Positions 51,181-60,930 are shown, counted from the first letter of the stretch. The stretch: DNA of 64,000 nucleotides from Photobacterium gaetbulicola Gung47 (GCA_000940995.1 CP005973.1:1674001-1738000), one strand, 5' to 3'. Program-made: numbers and translations. The notes: generated by a model not told the origin, from the sequence alone.

Positions 51181-52386
51181 ATGAACAAACACATTCCTAC
51201 ATCTTTATTGTTATTACTCGCAGCCGTATTTGCCCTTTCCCCTTTCGCGATTGATAGCTACCTGCCTGCGATCCCCACCATTGCGGGGGATCTCGGCGTC
51301 AAGACGTCACTGGTCGCCGTGACTGTGAGTATTTATGTCCTCGGTATGGCCGTCGGCCAGTTAATTGGAGGTCCGTTGTCTGACAGGCTTGGCCGCAAAC
51401 CCACCATGGTGGCTGGCCTGCTGCTGTTTGCTGCCGGAAGTTTCATGATGGCCGGTGTCGAATCACTGGAAATGCTATGGTCATGGCGTATCGTCCAGGC
51501 CCTCGGCGGGGGGATCGCCGTGGTCGGTGTACCGGCAACCATCCGCGACAATGCGGTCGGCAAAGAAGCGGCCCGATTGTTTTCGCTCATTGCCCTGATC
51601 ATGATGCTGGCTCCTTCCATTGCCCCAACGGTGGGGACACTGATTCTACGCACCCAGAGCTGGCACTGGATTTTCTACCTACTTTGCTTCCTGTCGACCC
51701 TGATTGCGCTGAACGCGTTAGTGGTTATGCCCAAGGCAAAACCGGCCAAGAAAGGCAAGGCTTCCGGCGGATACCTGTCCGTCATCAAGGAGCGCCGCGC
51801 GTTGGGCTACCTACTGGCACAGGCTTTTGGCTATGCGGTATTAATGACGTTTATTACCAATGCCCCCTTGGCGTATATCGATCACTTCGGGGTTTCAGCC
51901 GAGCTATTTTCCGGGCTCTTTATCGCCAATGTGATCGGTATTGTGATCATCAACCGTACCAACACCTTTCTGTTGCGTACCTTTGAGCCATCCACCTTGC
52001 TGAAAGTATTTCTGAGCCTGCAGCTGATCGGCGGTATCGTCCTTATCACCAGTCACGTGGCGGCACCGGAAAAATTGTGGTACATCGTTCCGGGCTTCGT
52101 GATCTCCATCGCCGCCAACGGCGGGATCATGGCCAACTCCAGCGCTTGTTTCATGCGTTATTACGGCCCAAACGCAGGAGTTGCCTCTGCCCTACTCGGC
52201 GCGGTGCAATATGGTGTTGGTGCCGGTGTGAGTGCAATGGCGGCGATGCTGGGCGGGACGTCACTGTGGCCGATGATCATCGCGATGGTCGGCTCTACCG
52301 TGATTGCCTTAGCCGGGGCAACTGTCGGTGCTCGGCTGGACACGGGAAACAGCGATGAAGATGCCGCCTCGGCGGTGGCCTCTTGA
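51181..52386 (+). CDS. Bcr/CflA-family multidrug MFS exporter
   Basis: This 401-residue inner-membrane protein has twelve hydrophobic segments and the drug:H+ antiporter-1 patterns: FALSPFAIDSYLPAIPTIAGDLG near residue 18, GQLIGGPLSDRLGRKPTMVAGLLLF near 58, WRIVQALGGGIAVVGVPATIRD near 102 and APSIAPTVGTLI near 143. It resembles Bcr/CflA exporters. It is divergent from its likely MarR repressor. Substrates cannot be read from sequence. Confidence 0.9.
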   Translation: MNKHIPTSLLLLLAAVFALSPFAIDSYLPAIPTIAGDLGVKTSLVAVTVSIYVLGMAVGQLIGGPLSDRLGRKPTMVAGLLLFAAGSFMMAGVESLEMLWSWRIVQALGGGIAVVGVPATIRDNAVGKEAARLFSLIALIMMLAPSIAPTVGTLILRTQSWHWIFYLLCFLSTLIALNALVVMPKAKPAKKGKASGGYLSVIKERRALGYLLAQAFGYAVLMTFITNAPLAYIDHFGVSAELFSGLFIANVIGIVIINRTNTFLLRTFEPSTLLKVFLSLQLIGGIVLITSHVAAPEKLWYIVPGFVISIAANGGIMANSSACFMRYYGPNAGVASALLGAVQYGVGAGVSAMAAMLGGTSLWPMIIAMVGSTVIALAGATVGARLDTGNSDEDAASAVAS

Positions 52387-52404
52387 CGCTATGACGACAA
52401 AAAA

Positions 52405-52424
52405 GCCAGAGGGATACCTCTGGC
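52405..52424 (-). terminator. Terminator of the glyoxylate operon
   Basis: GCCAGAGG and CCTCTGGC form a perfect 8-bp stem with a 4-nt loop. On the minus strand it is followed by a T-run (TTTTTTGTCG), so it ends transcripts coming from glycerate kinase; it may also serve the exporter gene. Confidence 0.75.
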
Positions 52425-52473
52425 AAAACACGAGCTCGACAACATAGCAATAAAAAAGCAGGCAACTGTAACC

Positions 52474-53619
52474 CTATTCACGGTGTGGAAGGTTAACCAT
52501 CATCCCCGCCACCTGAAAAGCTGTTGCCGTCAGGTTTTCTGCTCCGCTAGCCAGCGCCTGGGCCAACGAGCACGGCTTGGACAGCACCGAAAAGCATGCG
52601 ACGATGCCCACTTGCCGCAATGCATCACAGCCATCGCCAAGCGAGCCGGCCAATGCGACGGTGGGGATCCCCATTGACTGGGCTAATTTGGCGACACCGG
52701 CCGGGGTCTTGCCACCAAGGGTTTGACCGTCCACTCTTCCTTCACCGGTTATCACCCAGTCGGCCCCCTGAAGCTGGTCTGGCAGTGAAACCGTTTCGGA
52801 CACTATGGTTATCCCTGGCTTCAACTCCGCCTGCATGAAAGCAAGCAGGGCCGCCCCCATGCCGCCAGCCGCACCGGAGCCCGGCACGTTGACAACCTGA
52901 CACCCCAGTTTTTCGGCGATACAGCTGGCATAACAGGTCAGGGCACTGTCTAGCTGCTCGACAATCTCGGGGGTGGCTCCCTTCTGCGGACCAAAAATGG
53001 CGGAGGCTCCCCGTACGCCGACCAATGGATTATCAACGTCACATGCCGCGACGACGTCCACTTTGGCCAGCCTTGGATCCAATCCCGCCATGTCAATATC
53101 TGCGATTCGGGATAACTGGGCACCACCATGACCAATGGGATAGCGGTACTTATCAAGGAACCTGACACCCAGTGCTTGCATCATCCCTACCCCGCCGTCA
53201 TTGGTTGCGCTGCCCCCAATCGCGACAATCAACCGTTTGGCGCCGGCATCCAGCGCGGCAGAAATCAACTGCCCAGTCCCGAAACTGGTTGTCAGGCGAG
53301 GATCCCGCTGCTCATTGCTTAGCAGCTCTATTCCCGATGCCCGTGCCATTTCAATCACTGCGGTTTCACCATCACCCAGCATGCCAAACTCGGCGTCGAC
53401 CTGCATATCCGGCAACGGCCCCATCACCGATACCGTTTGGCGATGACCTTGGGTGGCATCTACCAGCGCGTCCAGGGTGCCCTCCCCGCCATCCGCCATC
53501 GGCACGCAGACTACCTCACAGGCAGGCAGGCGCTGCAGGATGCCTTTTTTTATCGACCGACACACCTCGGCAGCACTTAAGCTCTCTTTGAATGAATCCG
53601 GGGCAATGACTATTTTCAT
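52474..53619 (-). CDS. glxK: Glycerate 2-kinase (GarK/GlxK type)
   Basis: This 381-residue enzyme phosphorylates glycerate to 2-phosphoglycerate. It has MKIVIAPDSFKESLSAAEV, PMADGGEGTLDALVDATQG near residue 45, AIGGSATNDGGVGMMQALG near 134 and DWVITGEGRVDGQTLGGKTPAGVA near 284, as in GarK/GlxK (381 residues). The ATG at 53619 with AAGGAG upstream is chosen over an earlier in-frame start. It is the last step of the glyoxylate route encoded here; GarK and GlxK cannot be told apart by eye. Confidence 0.93.
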   Translation of the reverse strand: MKIVIAPDSFKESLSAAEVCRSIKKGILQRLPACEVVCVPMADGGEGTLDALVDATQGHRQTVSVMGPLPDMQVDAEFGMLGDGETAVIEMARASGIELLSNEQRDPRLTTSFGTGQLISAALDAGAKRLIVAIGGSATNDGGVGMMQALGVRFLDKYRYPIGHGGAQLSRIADIDMAGLDPRLAKVDVVAACDVDNPLVGVRGASAIFGPQKGATPEIVEQLDSALTCYASCIAEKLGCQVVNVPGSGAAGGMGAALLAFMQAELKPGITIVSETVSLPDQLQGADWVITGEGRVDGQTLGGKTPAGVAKLAQSMGIPTVALAGSLGDGCDALRQVGIVACFSVLSKPCSLAQALASGAENLTATAFQVAGMMVNLPHRE

Positions 53620-53687
53620 CCACCATCTCCTTTGCAAAACACATTAGCCAAAAACCACAGCGGGCACTACCGTGCCCGCCGTGTTGG

Positions 53688-54575
53688 TTAGCCCCGAATA
53701 GAGTGGTTACTCATATGCTCAAGCGCTTTGATCATCGCAGAGTGATCCCAGCCACTGCCGTCAAGTGCCGCACAAGTGTTGAACAACTCTTGTGCCGTTG
53801 CGGTATTGGGCAAGTTCAACTGCAATTCACGGGCGCCACTGAGGGCAAGATTGAGATCTTTTTGGTGCAGCTGGATACGGAAGCCCGGCTCAAAGGTGCC
53901 TTTCACCATGCGTTCGCCATGCACTTCAAGAATTTTCGAAGAGGCAAAACCACCCATCAATGCTTCACGGATTTTGGCCGGATTGGCACCTGCCTTTGAG
54001 GCAAACAATAGCGCTTCACCAACCGCTTCAATATTGAGTGCCACAATGATCTGGTTAGCGACCTTGCAGGTTTGGCCGTCACCATTGCCGCCCACGAGCG
54101 TAATGTTCTGCCCCATCACCTCAAACAGCGGCTTAACCTGCTCAAAAATGTCTTCACGGCCACCGGCCATGATCGATAGCGTTCCGGCCTTGGCACCCAC
54201 CTCGCCCCCGGAAACAGGAGCATCGACATACCAGGCTCCCAGCGCTTCCACTTTCTCGGCAAAACCCTTGGTGGCCATCGGTGAGATAGAGCTCATATCA
54301 ACCACGACTTTACCCGGGGCCAACCCTTTGGCCACACCAATATCAGAGAACAGGACCTCTTCAACCTGAGGGGTGTCCGGCACCATGGTAATGATCACTT
54401 CGGCCGCTTCCGCAACGGCGGCCGGGGTGGGGCAGGCAAACCCTTTTTCGCCCAGCAATTCCGCTGGCGCAGGCTCGAAGTGTTCGGAGAAATACAAGGT
54501 ATAACCTGCATCCTGCAGATTCTTCGCCATTGGCTTACCCATGATCCCCGTTCCGATAAATCCGATATTTTTCAT
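53688..54575 (-). CDS. glxR: Tartronate semialdehyde reductase (2-hydroxy-3-oxopropionate reductase)
   Basis: This 295-residue NAD(P)H-dependent beta-hydroxyacid dehydrogenase has the Rossmann start NIGFIGTGIMGKPMAKNLQDAGY, the substrate motif YVDAPVSGGEVGAKAGTLSIMAGG near residue 117, the catalytic lysine region NGDGQTCKVANQIIV near 163 and DHSAMIKALEHM at the C-terminus. It reduces tartronate semialdehyde from Gcl to glycerate. It lies between hyi and glycerate kinase in the same orientation. garR is the alternative name. Confidence 0.93.
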   Translation of the reverse strand: MKNIGFIGTGIMGKPMAKNLQDAGYTLYFSEHFEPAPAELLGEKGFACPTPAAVAEAAEVIITMVPDTPQVEEVLFSDIGVAKGLAPGKVVVDMSSISPMATKGFAEKVEALGAWYVDAPVSGGEVGAKAGTLSIMAGGREDIFEQVKPLFEVMGQNITLVGGNGDGQTCKVANQIIVALNIEAVGEALLFASKAGANPAKIREALMGGFASSKILEVHGERMVKGTFEPGFRIQLHQKDLNLALSGARELQLNLPNTATAQELFNTCAALDGSGWDHSAMIKALEHMSNHSIRG

Positions 54576-54592
54576 CCTACTTTCTCCCTTCC

Positions 54593-55375
54593 TTAAACTA
54601 AATTAAATGCTTTAAGCCAACCCAGACCGGCCTGAGTGCCATTTGCCGGTACGTATTCACAACCAACCCAGCCGCTGTAACCAATATTGTCTAGGTGAGC
54701 CAGTAAAAATGGGTAGTTAAGCTCACCGGTACCCGGCTCATGGCGCCCCGGATTATCAGCTAACTGGACATGGCCAATCTGCGCCAGGTGAGTTTCCAGT
54801 GTCCGCGCAATATCGCCTTCCATAATCTGCATGTGGTAAATGTCATACTGGTAACGGATGTTGTCAGAGCCAACATCTTCCAGCAGCCCGAGCGCCATAC
54901 GGGTGTTGGAGACAAAGAAACCGGGGATATCGCGGGTATTAATTGCCTCGACGACAAAAGCGATGCCAGCCGCCTCCAACAACCCGTTGGCAAAGCGCAA
55001 GTTGTCGACCAGTACCCGGTAGGCCTCGTCATCGGAAACATGGTCTGGTTTGATCCCGACCAGACAGTTGACCTGGCGGCAGCCCAATACCTGAGCGTAC
55101 TCGATTGCTTTAGTCACCCCCTGACGAAACTCCCCAACCCGCTCAGGATGACAGGCAATGCCCCGCTCCCCGGCGGCCCAGTTGCCGGCGGGTAAATTGA
55201 ATAGCACCTGCTGCAGGCCGTGGGCTTCTAGCTGGGCGGCAATATCGGCCGCCGGAAAGTCGTACGGGAACAAGTATTCCACGCCACGGAATCCGGCCTC
55301 TGAAGCCGCCTTGAAGCGCTCCATAAAGTCGAGTTCGGTAAATAGCATTGAGAGGTTTGCTGCTAGTTTTGGCAT
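54593..55375 (-). CDS. hyi: Hydroxypyruvate isomerase
   Basis: This 260-residue TIM-barrel enzyme interconverts hydroxypyruvate and tartronate semialdehyde. It has MPKLAANLSMLFTELDFMERFKAASEAGFRGVEYLFPYD, LFNLPAGNWAAGERGIACHPERV near residue 79, VVEAINTRDIPGFF, YQYDIYHMQIMEGD and GHVQLADNPGRHEPGTGELNYPF near 204, as in E. coli Hyi (258 residues). An in-frame start 23 codons earlier lacks support, whereas GGAGC precedes 55375. It lies 77 nt downstream of gcl. Confidence 0.94.
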   Translation of the reverse strand: MPKLAANLSMLFTELDFMERFKAASEAGFRGVEYLFPYDFPAADIAAQLEAHGLQQVLFNLPAGNWAAGERGIACHPERVGEFRQGVTKAIEYAQVLGCRQVNCLVGIKPDHVSDDEAYRVLVDNLRFANGLLEAAGIAFVVEAINTRDIPGFFVSNTRMALGLLEDVGSDNIRYQYDIYHMQIMEGDIARTLETHLAQIGHVQLADNPGRHEPGTGELNYPFLLAHLDNIGYSGWVGCEYVPANGTQAGLGWLKAFNLV

Positions 55376-55452
55376 ATTCGATGCTCCTTCGTGCTGCGGC
55401 TGCCTCAGCCGCAACAAAGTTGAAATAAATGATCTGTCACTCAACGGCGGGG

Positions 55453-57192
55453 TTATAGGTCTATGGTTTCTTCAAATTCCATCACCTTATCGATATCCGG
55501 CCCCATCGCGATATTGGTCACACGCTCGGTCAGCACCTCGACAACAACAGGCACCTTGTACTTCTGAACCCACTCTTTCGCCTGCTCCAGCGCCGGGCCG
55601 ATATCTTGCGGCTCATCAACACGGATGGCTTTACAGCCCAGCCCCTCAACCACGCGCTTGTGATCCACGCCGTACTCTTTCACTTCCGGCGCATTCTGGT
55701 TTTCAAACGAAAGCTGAACGCAGTAATCAATATCGAAGGCGCGCTGGGCCTGGCGGATCAGCCCCAAATAGGCGTTGTTGATCAGCACATGGATATACGG
55801 CAGATTGAACTGCGCCCCCACCGCCAGCTCCTCGATCAAAAACTGGAAATCGTAATCTCCCGAGATGGCAACAACCGGCTTGGTCGGATCGGCTTTCACA
55901 ACCCCAAGAGCAGCAGGCATCGTCCAACCAAGCGGACCGGCCTGGCAGGCATTGATCCAGTGTCTCGGCTGGTGAATATGCAAGAACTGGTTCGCTGCGA
56001 TCTGCGCCAGGCCAATAGTCGACACATAGCGTGTCTCTGGACCAAACGCCTTATTCATTTCGTGGTAAATGCGCTGGGGCTTGACCGGCGTACAGTCAAA
56101 GTCTTCACGGCGGAGCATGGTGCGCTTGCGTTCGGCACAACTCGCCACCCACTCAGTACGGTCTTTCAGATCGCCCTTTGCCTTCATCTCCTGCGCAGCT
56201 TCGATAAATGCCGAAAGCGCGTCATGGGCATCGGAGGCGATACCCAGATCCGGCGAGAAAACACGCCCAATCTGGGTCGGTTCGATATCGACATGAATGA
56301 ACTTACGCCCTTCGGTGTAGGTTTTCAGATCGCCCGTATGGCGATTGGCCCAACGGTTGCCGATACCAAACACAAAATCCGACTCAAGGTAGGTGGCGTT
56401 GCCGTAGCGATGGTTGGCCTGACACCCCATTCGCCCTGCCATTAGCGGGTGTTCGTCCGACAGTGATCCCCAGCCACGCAGTGTCTGGATCACCGGAACG
56501 TTGACCAACTCTGCGAATTCGCGCAGCAAGGCTGAAGCATCAGCATTGATGATCCCGCCACCGGCGACCAAAACAGGTTTTTCCGCCTCGTTCAGCATGG
56601 CCAGCGCAGCCTGGGCCTGCGCTTTGGTCGCCGATGTCTTGGCTGGCGCCATTGGTTGATAGAGATCAATATCAAACTCAATTTCGGTCATCTGCACATC
56701 AATCGGCAAATCCAGCAGGACAGGGCCAGGACGGCCCGAGCGCATTTCATAGAAGGCCTTCTGGAACGTCCCTGGTACCTGGCCAGCTTCGCGGATCGTC
56801 ACCGCCATCTTGGTAACCGGCTTGGCTATCGCTTCGATATCAACGGCCTGGAAGTCCTCTTTGTGAAGCTTGGCAACCGGTGCTTGGCCTGTGATACAAA
56901 GGATCGGGATCGAGTCTGCAGAGGCCGAGTACAGGCCGGTGATCATATCGGTGCCCGCAGGGCCCGATGTGCCGATACACAGACCGATATTCCCCGGAGC
57001 GGTTCGGGTATAACCCTCTGCCATATGTGATGCCCCTTCGACATGCCTTGCCAGCACATGCTCAATACCGCCAATTTTTTTCAGTGCGGCATACATCGGG
57101 TTGATGGCAGCCCCGGGAACACCAAATGCCGTATCGACGCCTTCTTTCTTTAAAATTAATACCGCCGCCTCTATTGCTCGCATTTTTGCCAT
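55453..57192 (-). CDS. gcl: Glyoxylate carboligase
   Basis: This 579-residue thiamine-diphosphate enzyme condenses two glyoxylates to tartronate semialdehyde and CO2. It has the Gcl-specific N-terminus AFGVPGAAINPMYAAL, with valine where most ThDP enzymes have the cofactor-activating glutamate, GNIGLCIGTSGPAGTDMITGLYSASADSIPILCITGQAP, and the ThDP-binding ISGDYDFQFLIEELAVGAQFNLPYIHVLINNAYLGLIRQAQ. E. coli Gcl has 593 residues. It heads the gcl-hyi-glxR-glycerate kinase set, with allA 70 nt upstream. Confidence 0.95.
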   Translation of the reverse strand: MAKMRAIEAAVLILKKEGVDTAFGVPGAAINPMYAALKKIGGIEHVLARHVEGASHMAEGYTRTAPGNIGLCIGTSGPAGTDMITGLYSASADSIPILCITGQAPVAKLHKEDFQAVDIEAIAKPVTKMAVTIREAGQVPGTFQKAFYEMRSGRPGPVLLDLPIDVQMTEIEFDIDLYQPMAPAKTSATKAQAQAALAMLNEAEKPVLVAGGGIINADASALLREFAELVNVPVIQTLRGWGSLSDEHPLMAGRMGCQANHRYGNATYLESDFVFGIGNRWANRHTGDLKTYTEGRKFIHVDIEPTQIGRVFSPDLGIASDAHDALSAFIEAAQEMKAKGDLKDRTEWVASCAERKRTMLRREDFDCTPVKPQRIYHEMNKAFGPETRYVSTIGLAQIAANQFLHIHQPRHWINACQAGPLGWTMPAALGVVKADPTKPVVAISGDYDFQFLIEELAVGAQFNLPYIHVLINNAYLGLIRQAQRAFDIDYCVQLSFENQNAPEVKEYGVDHKRVVEGLGCKAIRVDEPQDIGPALEQAKEWVQKYKVPVVVEVLTERVTNIAMGPDIDKVMEFEETIDL

Positions 57193-57262
57193 AATATGTA
57201 TTCTCCTAATCCAGGATGAAATTTTTCCTATTCAAACAGGATGAATTGATTTTTAAATGTTA

Positions 57263-57748
57263 TTAAAAACTAATGGTATAATTAGTCGATAAATGCTTAA
57301 CAATACAATTATCTTCACCGGCACGGTCAATGGTTAAAAAGTCTGTTTCTTGGTTCTTAGCAAACAGCAAATAATGCCAAACATTGCGGTGATAATTAAT
57401 TCCTTGATTTCCATTAGTAACAAAGGCGCGTAAAGTCGACTCATCAATATTCTCATCCCCCTTTGCCACTATGACAATAAAGCGCTCACCCTTTAGTGGG
57501 AAGAATGCCTGACTGCCTTTAGGGTGTTTTTCCAATAAATCAAATGAGATACCCTTCTCAAACCCAGCGGCTCGCACAATACTGATCAATGGTGACGATT
57601 CATCTGATACATCAATGGCTCCAAGCCCATGAAAGCGCTGCCCAGAGCGATTATTGATATAGAAGAAATCGGAGTTATCCGTCTCCAACACATCACCAAA
57701 AGGGGCAAATGCCTCTTTGGTGAGAGGCTCTACTATTAGTTCTCGCAT
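57263..57748 (-). CDS. allA: Ureidoglycolate lyase
   Basis: This 161-residue cupin-like enzyme splits (S)-ureidoglycolate into glyoxylate and urea. It matches E. coli AllA (160 residues): MRELIVEPLTKEAFAPFGDV, RFHGLGAIDVSDE, EKHPKGSQAFFPLKGERFIVIVAKG near residue 74 and TNGNQGINYHRNVWHYLLFA near 110. It lies directly upstream of gcl on the same strand, so it feeds glyoxylate into the glycerate route and probably leads that operon. The promoter must be in the 331-nt AT-rich gap before it. Confidence 0.94.
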   Translation of the reverse strand: MRELIVEPLTKEAFAPFGDVLETDNSDFFYINNRSGQRFHGLGAIDVSDESSPLISIVRAAGFEKGISFDLLEKHPKGSQAFFPLKGERFIVIVAKGDENIDESTLRAFVTNGNQGINYHRNVWHYLLFAKNQETDFLTIDRAGEDNCIVKHLSTNYTISF

Positions 57749-58009
57749 AATTAAAGTTACCTGATTTAATTGCCAAATTCATTTAAAGGGTTAACCGTTA
57801 TTAAACGACTAACAATCATCCCCGGCATATTCCCTTTTCTGACAATTATAAAAACAGACATTCACCTTAAAATACTTGAGCTAGAGCACACTTTTTTTTC
57901 TCGCTACTTTTTTCAAACAATACGAAATCATTTAATAAAAATAATTTATTATTCTCATGGTTAAGGCAATTATCAAAATTAAATTAAAATTAATTAGGCT
58001 ATTAAATAA

Positions 58010-58037
58010 AAAAGGTGAGCTTTTCAGCTCACCTTTT
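58010..58037. terminator. Terminator of scrA
   Basis: AAAAGGTGAGCT and AGCTCACCTTTT form a perfect 12-bp stem with a 4-nt loop and flanking T/A runs, 43 nt past the scrA stop. The remainder of the 331-nt gap towards allA is AT-rich and has no other recognisable element. Confidence 0.88.
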
Positions 58038-58079
58038 CTCACAATTATGGCATCTGCGCCATCACATTATCTAAACAGG

Positions 58080-59522
58080 TTAAACCGTTAGCGCTTTACT
58101 CCCCGCAGCTTGCTTTTTTTTATAGCCAAGAGCAATCGTCAAGCTAAACGCAACGGCAAAGGCAATCACCATACCCAACACATAGGATACGACCGAGGTC
58201 GGCGCAATGGAGATGATGCCCGGCAGACCTGCCGCCCCCAGCGCTGTGGCTTTTACCTTGAACAAGGTAATGAACGCACTCGCAGTTGCCGCACCGATAA
58301 TAGCGGCAATAAATGGGTAGCGGTATTTCAGGTTAACACCGAACATCGCCGGCTCAGTAATCCCCAACAAGGCCGTGACACCCGATGGCATCGCGATCCC
58401 CTTGGCTTTTTTATCTTTGGTCGTCAGGCCATAAGCCAGACAAGCCGCACCTTGCGCAACGTTGGACATCGCTGCAATTGGGAAGATAAACGTACCGCCA
58501 GTCACCGCAATATCTGCCAGAAGCTGGGTCTCAAATGCAATGAAGCTGTGGTGCATACCGGTGATCACAAACGGCGCGTAAACCAACCCAAATAAAGCAC
58601 CGCCGATAAAGCCTGCGGACTCGTAAAGCCAGTTAAGGCCATCACCCAACAAGAAACCGGCATCACGGGTGATCGGGCCGACAAGCGTGAAGGTGAGAAA
58701 ACCGGTGATGAAAATGGCCAGCATCGGAGTCAACAAGTTATCCAATACCGATGGGATAAATTTGCGCAGACCATTCTCAACCTTAGCAAGAATGAAAGCC
58801 GACACCAATACCGGCAGTACTGAGCCTTGGTAGCCAACTTTTTCGATCTCAAAACCGAAGATGTTCCATACCGGGATATTGCCGCTAACACTGGCACCAC
58901 CGAAGCCCCAGCCGTTCAACAGGTCTGGGTGAACCATCAACATACCCAGCGCAGCGCCAAGGAAGGGGTTACCGCCAAATTTCTTCGATGCCGAGAATGC
59001 CAGTAAAACAGGGAGATAAACAAATGGGGCGTTGGCAAACGTATTGATCATCGATGCCAGATCGGCCATTCCCGGATAGGCTTCAATGAGTGACTGTCCA
59101 TCAATAAACAGGCCCTGTGCGGTCAGCAGGTTAAAGATCCCCATCAACAGACCACCCGCGACAATGGCCGGGATGATCGGCACGAAAATATCGGACAGGC
59201 CCTTCACTGCACGCTGAACAACGTTCTGTTTTTGTGCGCCAGCAGAAGCCACCTCTTTTGTCGACATCTCTGTCTGACCTGTCTCTGCTGTCATCGCCGC
59301 ATACACTTGGTTAACGATACCAGAACCAAAGATCACCTGGATTTGTCCGGCCACCTGGAATTGGCCTTTTACCCCTTCGATGTCATCGATTGCTTGCAAG
59401 TCAGCCTTGCTCTCGTCATGCAAAGCCAAACGCAAGCGCGTCGCACAGTGTGCCGCTGCTGCAATGTTTTCTTTTCCACCAAGCTTTTCAATAAGTTGCT
59501 TGGCAATCATCGGAAAGTCCAT
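58080..59522 (-). CDS. scrA: PTS sucrose transporter, EIIBC
   Basis: This 480-residue protein imports and phosphorylates sucrose. The EIIB domain (about residues 1-90) has the phospho-cysteine in AAAAHCATRLRLAL. The EIIC domain (about 110-480) has around ten hydrophobic segments with IPAIVAGGLLMGIFNLL, PFLGAALGMLMVHPDLLNG and GLVYAPFVITGMHHSFIAFETQLL. There is no EIIA domain, as in ScrA proteins that borrow glucose EIIA. The ATG at 59522 is used; an earlier in-frame start adds 20 unsupported residues. It is divergent from scrR, with a matching operator and CRP-like site between. Confidence 0.92.
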   Translation of the reverse strand: MDFPMIAKQLIEKLGGKENIAAAAHCATRLRLALHDESKADLQAIDDIEGVKGQFQVAGQIQVIFGSGIVNQVYAAMTAETGQTEMSTKEVASAGAQKQNVVQRAVKGLSDIFVPIIPAIVAGGLLMGIFNLLTAQGLFIDGQSLIEAYPGMADLASMINTFANAPFVYLPVLLAFSASKKFGGNPFLGAALGMLMVHPDLLNGWGFGGASVSGNIPVWNIFGFEIEKVGYQGSVLPVLVSAFILAKVENGLRKFIPSVLDNLLTPMLAIFITGFLTFTLVGPITRDAGFLLGDGLNWLYESAGFIGGALFGLVYAPFVITGMHHSFIAFETQLLADIAVTGGTFIFPIAAMSNVAQGAACLAYGLTTKDKKAKGIAMPSGVTALLGITEPAMFGVNLKYRYPFIAAIIGAATASAFITLFKVKATALGAAGLPGIISIAPTSVVSYVLGMVIAFAVAFSLTIALGYKKKQAAGSKALTV

Positions 59523-59735
59523 CTTTCTACCCCCGTCGCGAATGCTCTTCACGCTCAGACATTTAAATTCCACCCTCAGCATGCCTGCTGGTATGGGTAC
59601 ATGTTATTAAAATCATTTCGGCTCCCGGAAAGTCACAAGGTGTGCCATTCGGCTTAGCAGGTGTTGGGACTGCTCACATTGCCAACTCCAATCGAACCAA
59701 GTCCAGTTACCTTGAACCTAAGTAGCTCGAGTTGA

Positions 59736-59755
59736 TTTCGGGAACGTTACCGAAA
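59736..59755. promoter_or_regulatory. ScrR operator in the scrA promoter region
   Basis: TTTCGGGAACGTTACCGAAA is symmetrical at nine of ten positions and has the AACGTT core typical of LacI-family operators. A second copy with the same right half lies upstream of scrB at 61049-61068, which supports ScrR binding. Confidence 0.8.
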
Positions 59756-59844
59756 CAGTTTTTACGATAGAGTCAGGTGCCGTCAAGCTGTGGTTTAATC
59801 AGTGTGAGGGCGATCGATAATTATGGCTATCTCGCACAATCAAA

Positions 59845-59860
59845 TGTGATCAAGATCACC
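59845..59860. promoter_or_regulatory. CRP-like site upstream of scrR/scrA
   Basis: TGTGATCAAGATCACC matches the CRP pattern TGTGA-N6-TCACA at nine of ten conserved positions. It fits carbon catabolite control of the sucrose genes. Confidence 0.7.
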
Positions 59861-59940
59861 TTAACAGGGTAATCACTAGCACAGTGATTGCAATGCATCC
59901 CTAGTTTGCAGGATCATCGAGGGTAACCAAGGAGTTATGT

Positions 59941-60930
59941 ATGGCAAGCCTACACGATGTAGCCCGACTTGCCGGGGTATCGAAATCAACGGTTTCCCGG
60001 GTGATCAACGACGAATATGGCGTTAAAGAAGCCACAAAAATCAAAGTAAAACGTGCGATTGAGGAATGCGGCTACGTAGTCAACCAAGTAGCAAAAGATT
60101 TAAAATCTAATAAAACCAACCTGATAGGAATTATTGTTCCCCGCGTCGCCTCTAATGCCACCTCGCAAGGTGTCGATGGATTGAGTGAAATCTTCGAACA
60201 AGCTGGCAAACAAGTACTGCTGGCTAACAGCCGTCTGGAGGCAGGCAAGGAGCTGCAATACATTGAACTGTTCAACCAGAAACGGGTTGAGGGTATCGTG
60301 ATGTTTGCTACCCACATCGATGAGCAGCTAGTCACAGCCATCAAGCGATCCAAGGCGCCAGTGGTGCTAATCGGTCAGGACGGCTCCAGTTTCAACATCC
60401 CCAGTGTCATCCACGATGACTACCGGGTGGGATATTGTGCTGGCGAGATTTTGAACCAAGCAGGCTGCAAGCATATCGGCTTTCTCGGGGTACAAAGCGA
60501 TGATATCGCTGTCGACCAGCAACGCTTCGACGGTTTTAGCCGCGCCTTGAGCCATATGGCAGCCGAGCCACCTAAGTTCCATTGCCAAGGGCAATTCTCA
60601 ATAGCCTCAGGGCGCCAGGAAATGGCAAATATTTTGTCTAAAAATCATAAAGTTGACGGCGTTTTTTGCGCAACCGACCGTATCGCAATCGGTGCGATGC
60701 AAGCCATTGCCGCAGCCGGACTAGTGCCCGGTGAAGACATCAAGGTGATCGGTGTCGGTAACGATGAAATGGCCTCTGTCGTAACACCAGGCCTGTCTAC
60801 TTTTGCCTATGGCTTCGAGCCTGCAGGCAACAATGCCGCCAAAATGCTGCTGGAAATCATTGAGCAAGGCCGCAGCCAGGTGTCCAAACTGGTACTGGGC
60901 TTTGACTGGATCCCGCGCGAAAGCGCTTGA
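59941..60930 (+). CDS. scrR: LacI-family sucrose operon repressor
   Basis: This 329-residue LacI/GalR protein has the N-terminal helix-turn-helix and hinge (MASLHDVARLAGVSKSTVSRVINDEYGVKEATKIKVKRAIEECGY, residues 1-45) and a periplasmic-binding-protein-like effector domain (LIGIIVPRVASNATSQGVDG, DGVFCATDRIAIGAMQAIAAAGLVPGEDIKVIGVGNDEMA). ScrR usually senses fructose or fructose-1-phosphate. It sits between scrA and scrB, and two matching operators flank it. The start follows AAGGAGTTATGT. Confidence 0.92.
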   Translation: MASLHDVARLAGVSKSTVSRVINDEYGVKEATKIKVKRAIEECGYVVNQVAKDLKSNKTNLIGIIVPRVASNATSQGVDGLSEIFEQAGKQVLLANSRLEAGKELQYIELFNQKRVEGIVMFATHIDEQLVTAIKRSKAPVVLIGQDGSSFNIPSVIHDDYRVGYCAGEILNQAGCKHIGFLGVQSDDIAVDQQRFDGFSRALSHMAAEPPKFHCQGQFSIASGRQEMANILSKNHKVDGVFCATDRIAIGAMQAIAAAGLVPGEDIKVIGVGNDEMASVVTPGLSTFAYGFEPAGNNAAKMLLEIIEQGRSQVSKLVLGFDWIPRESA

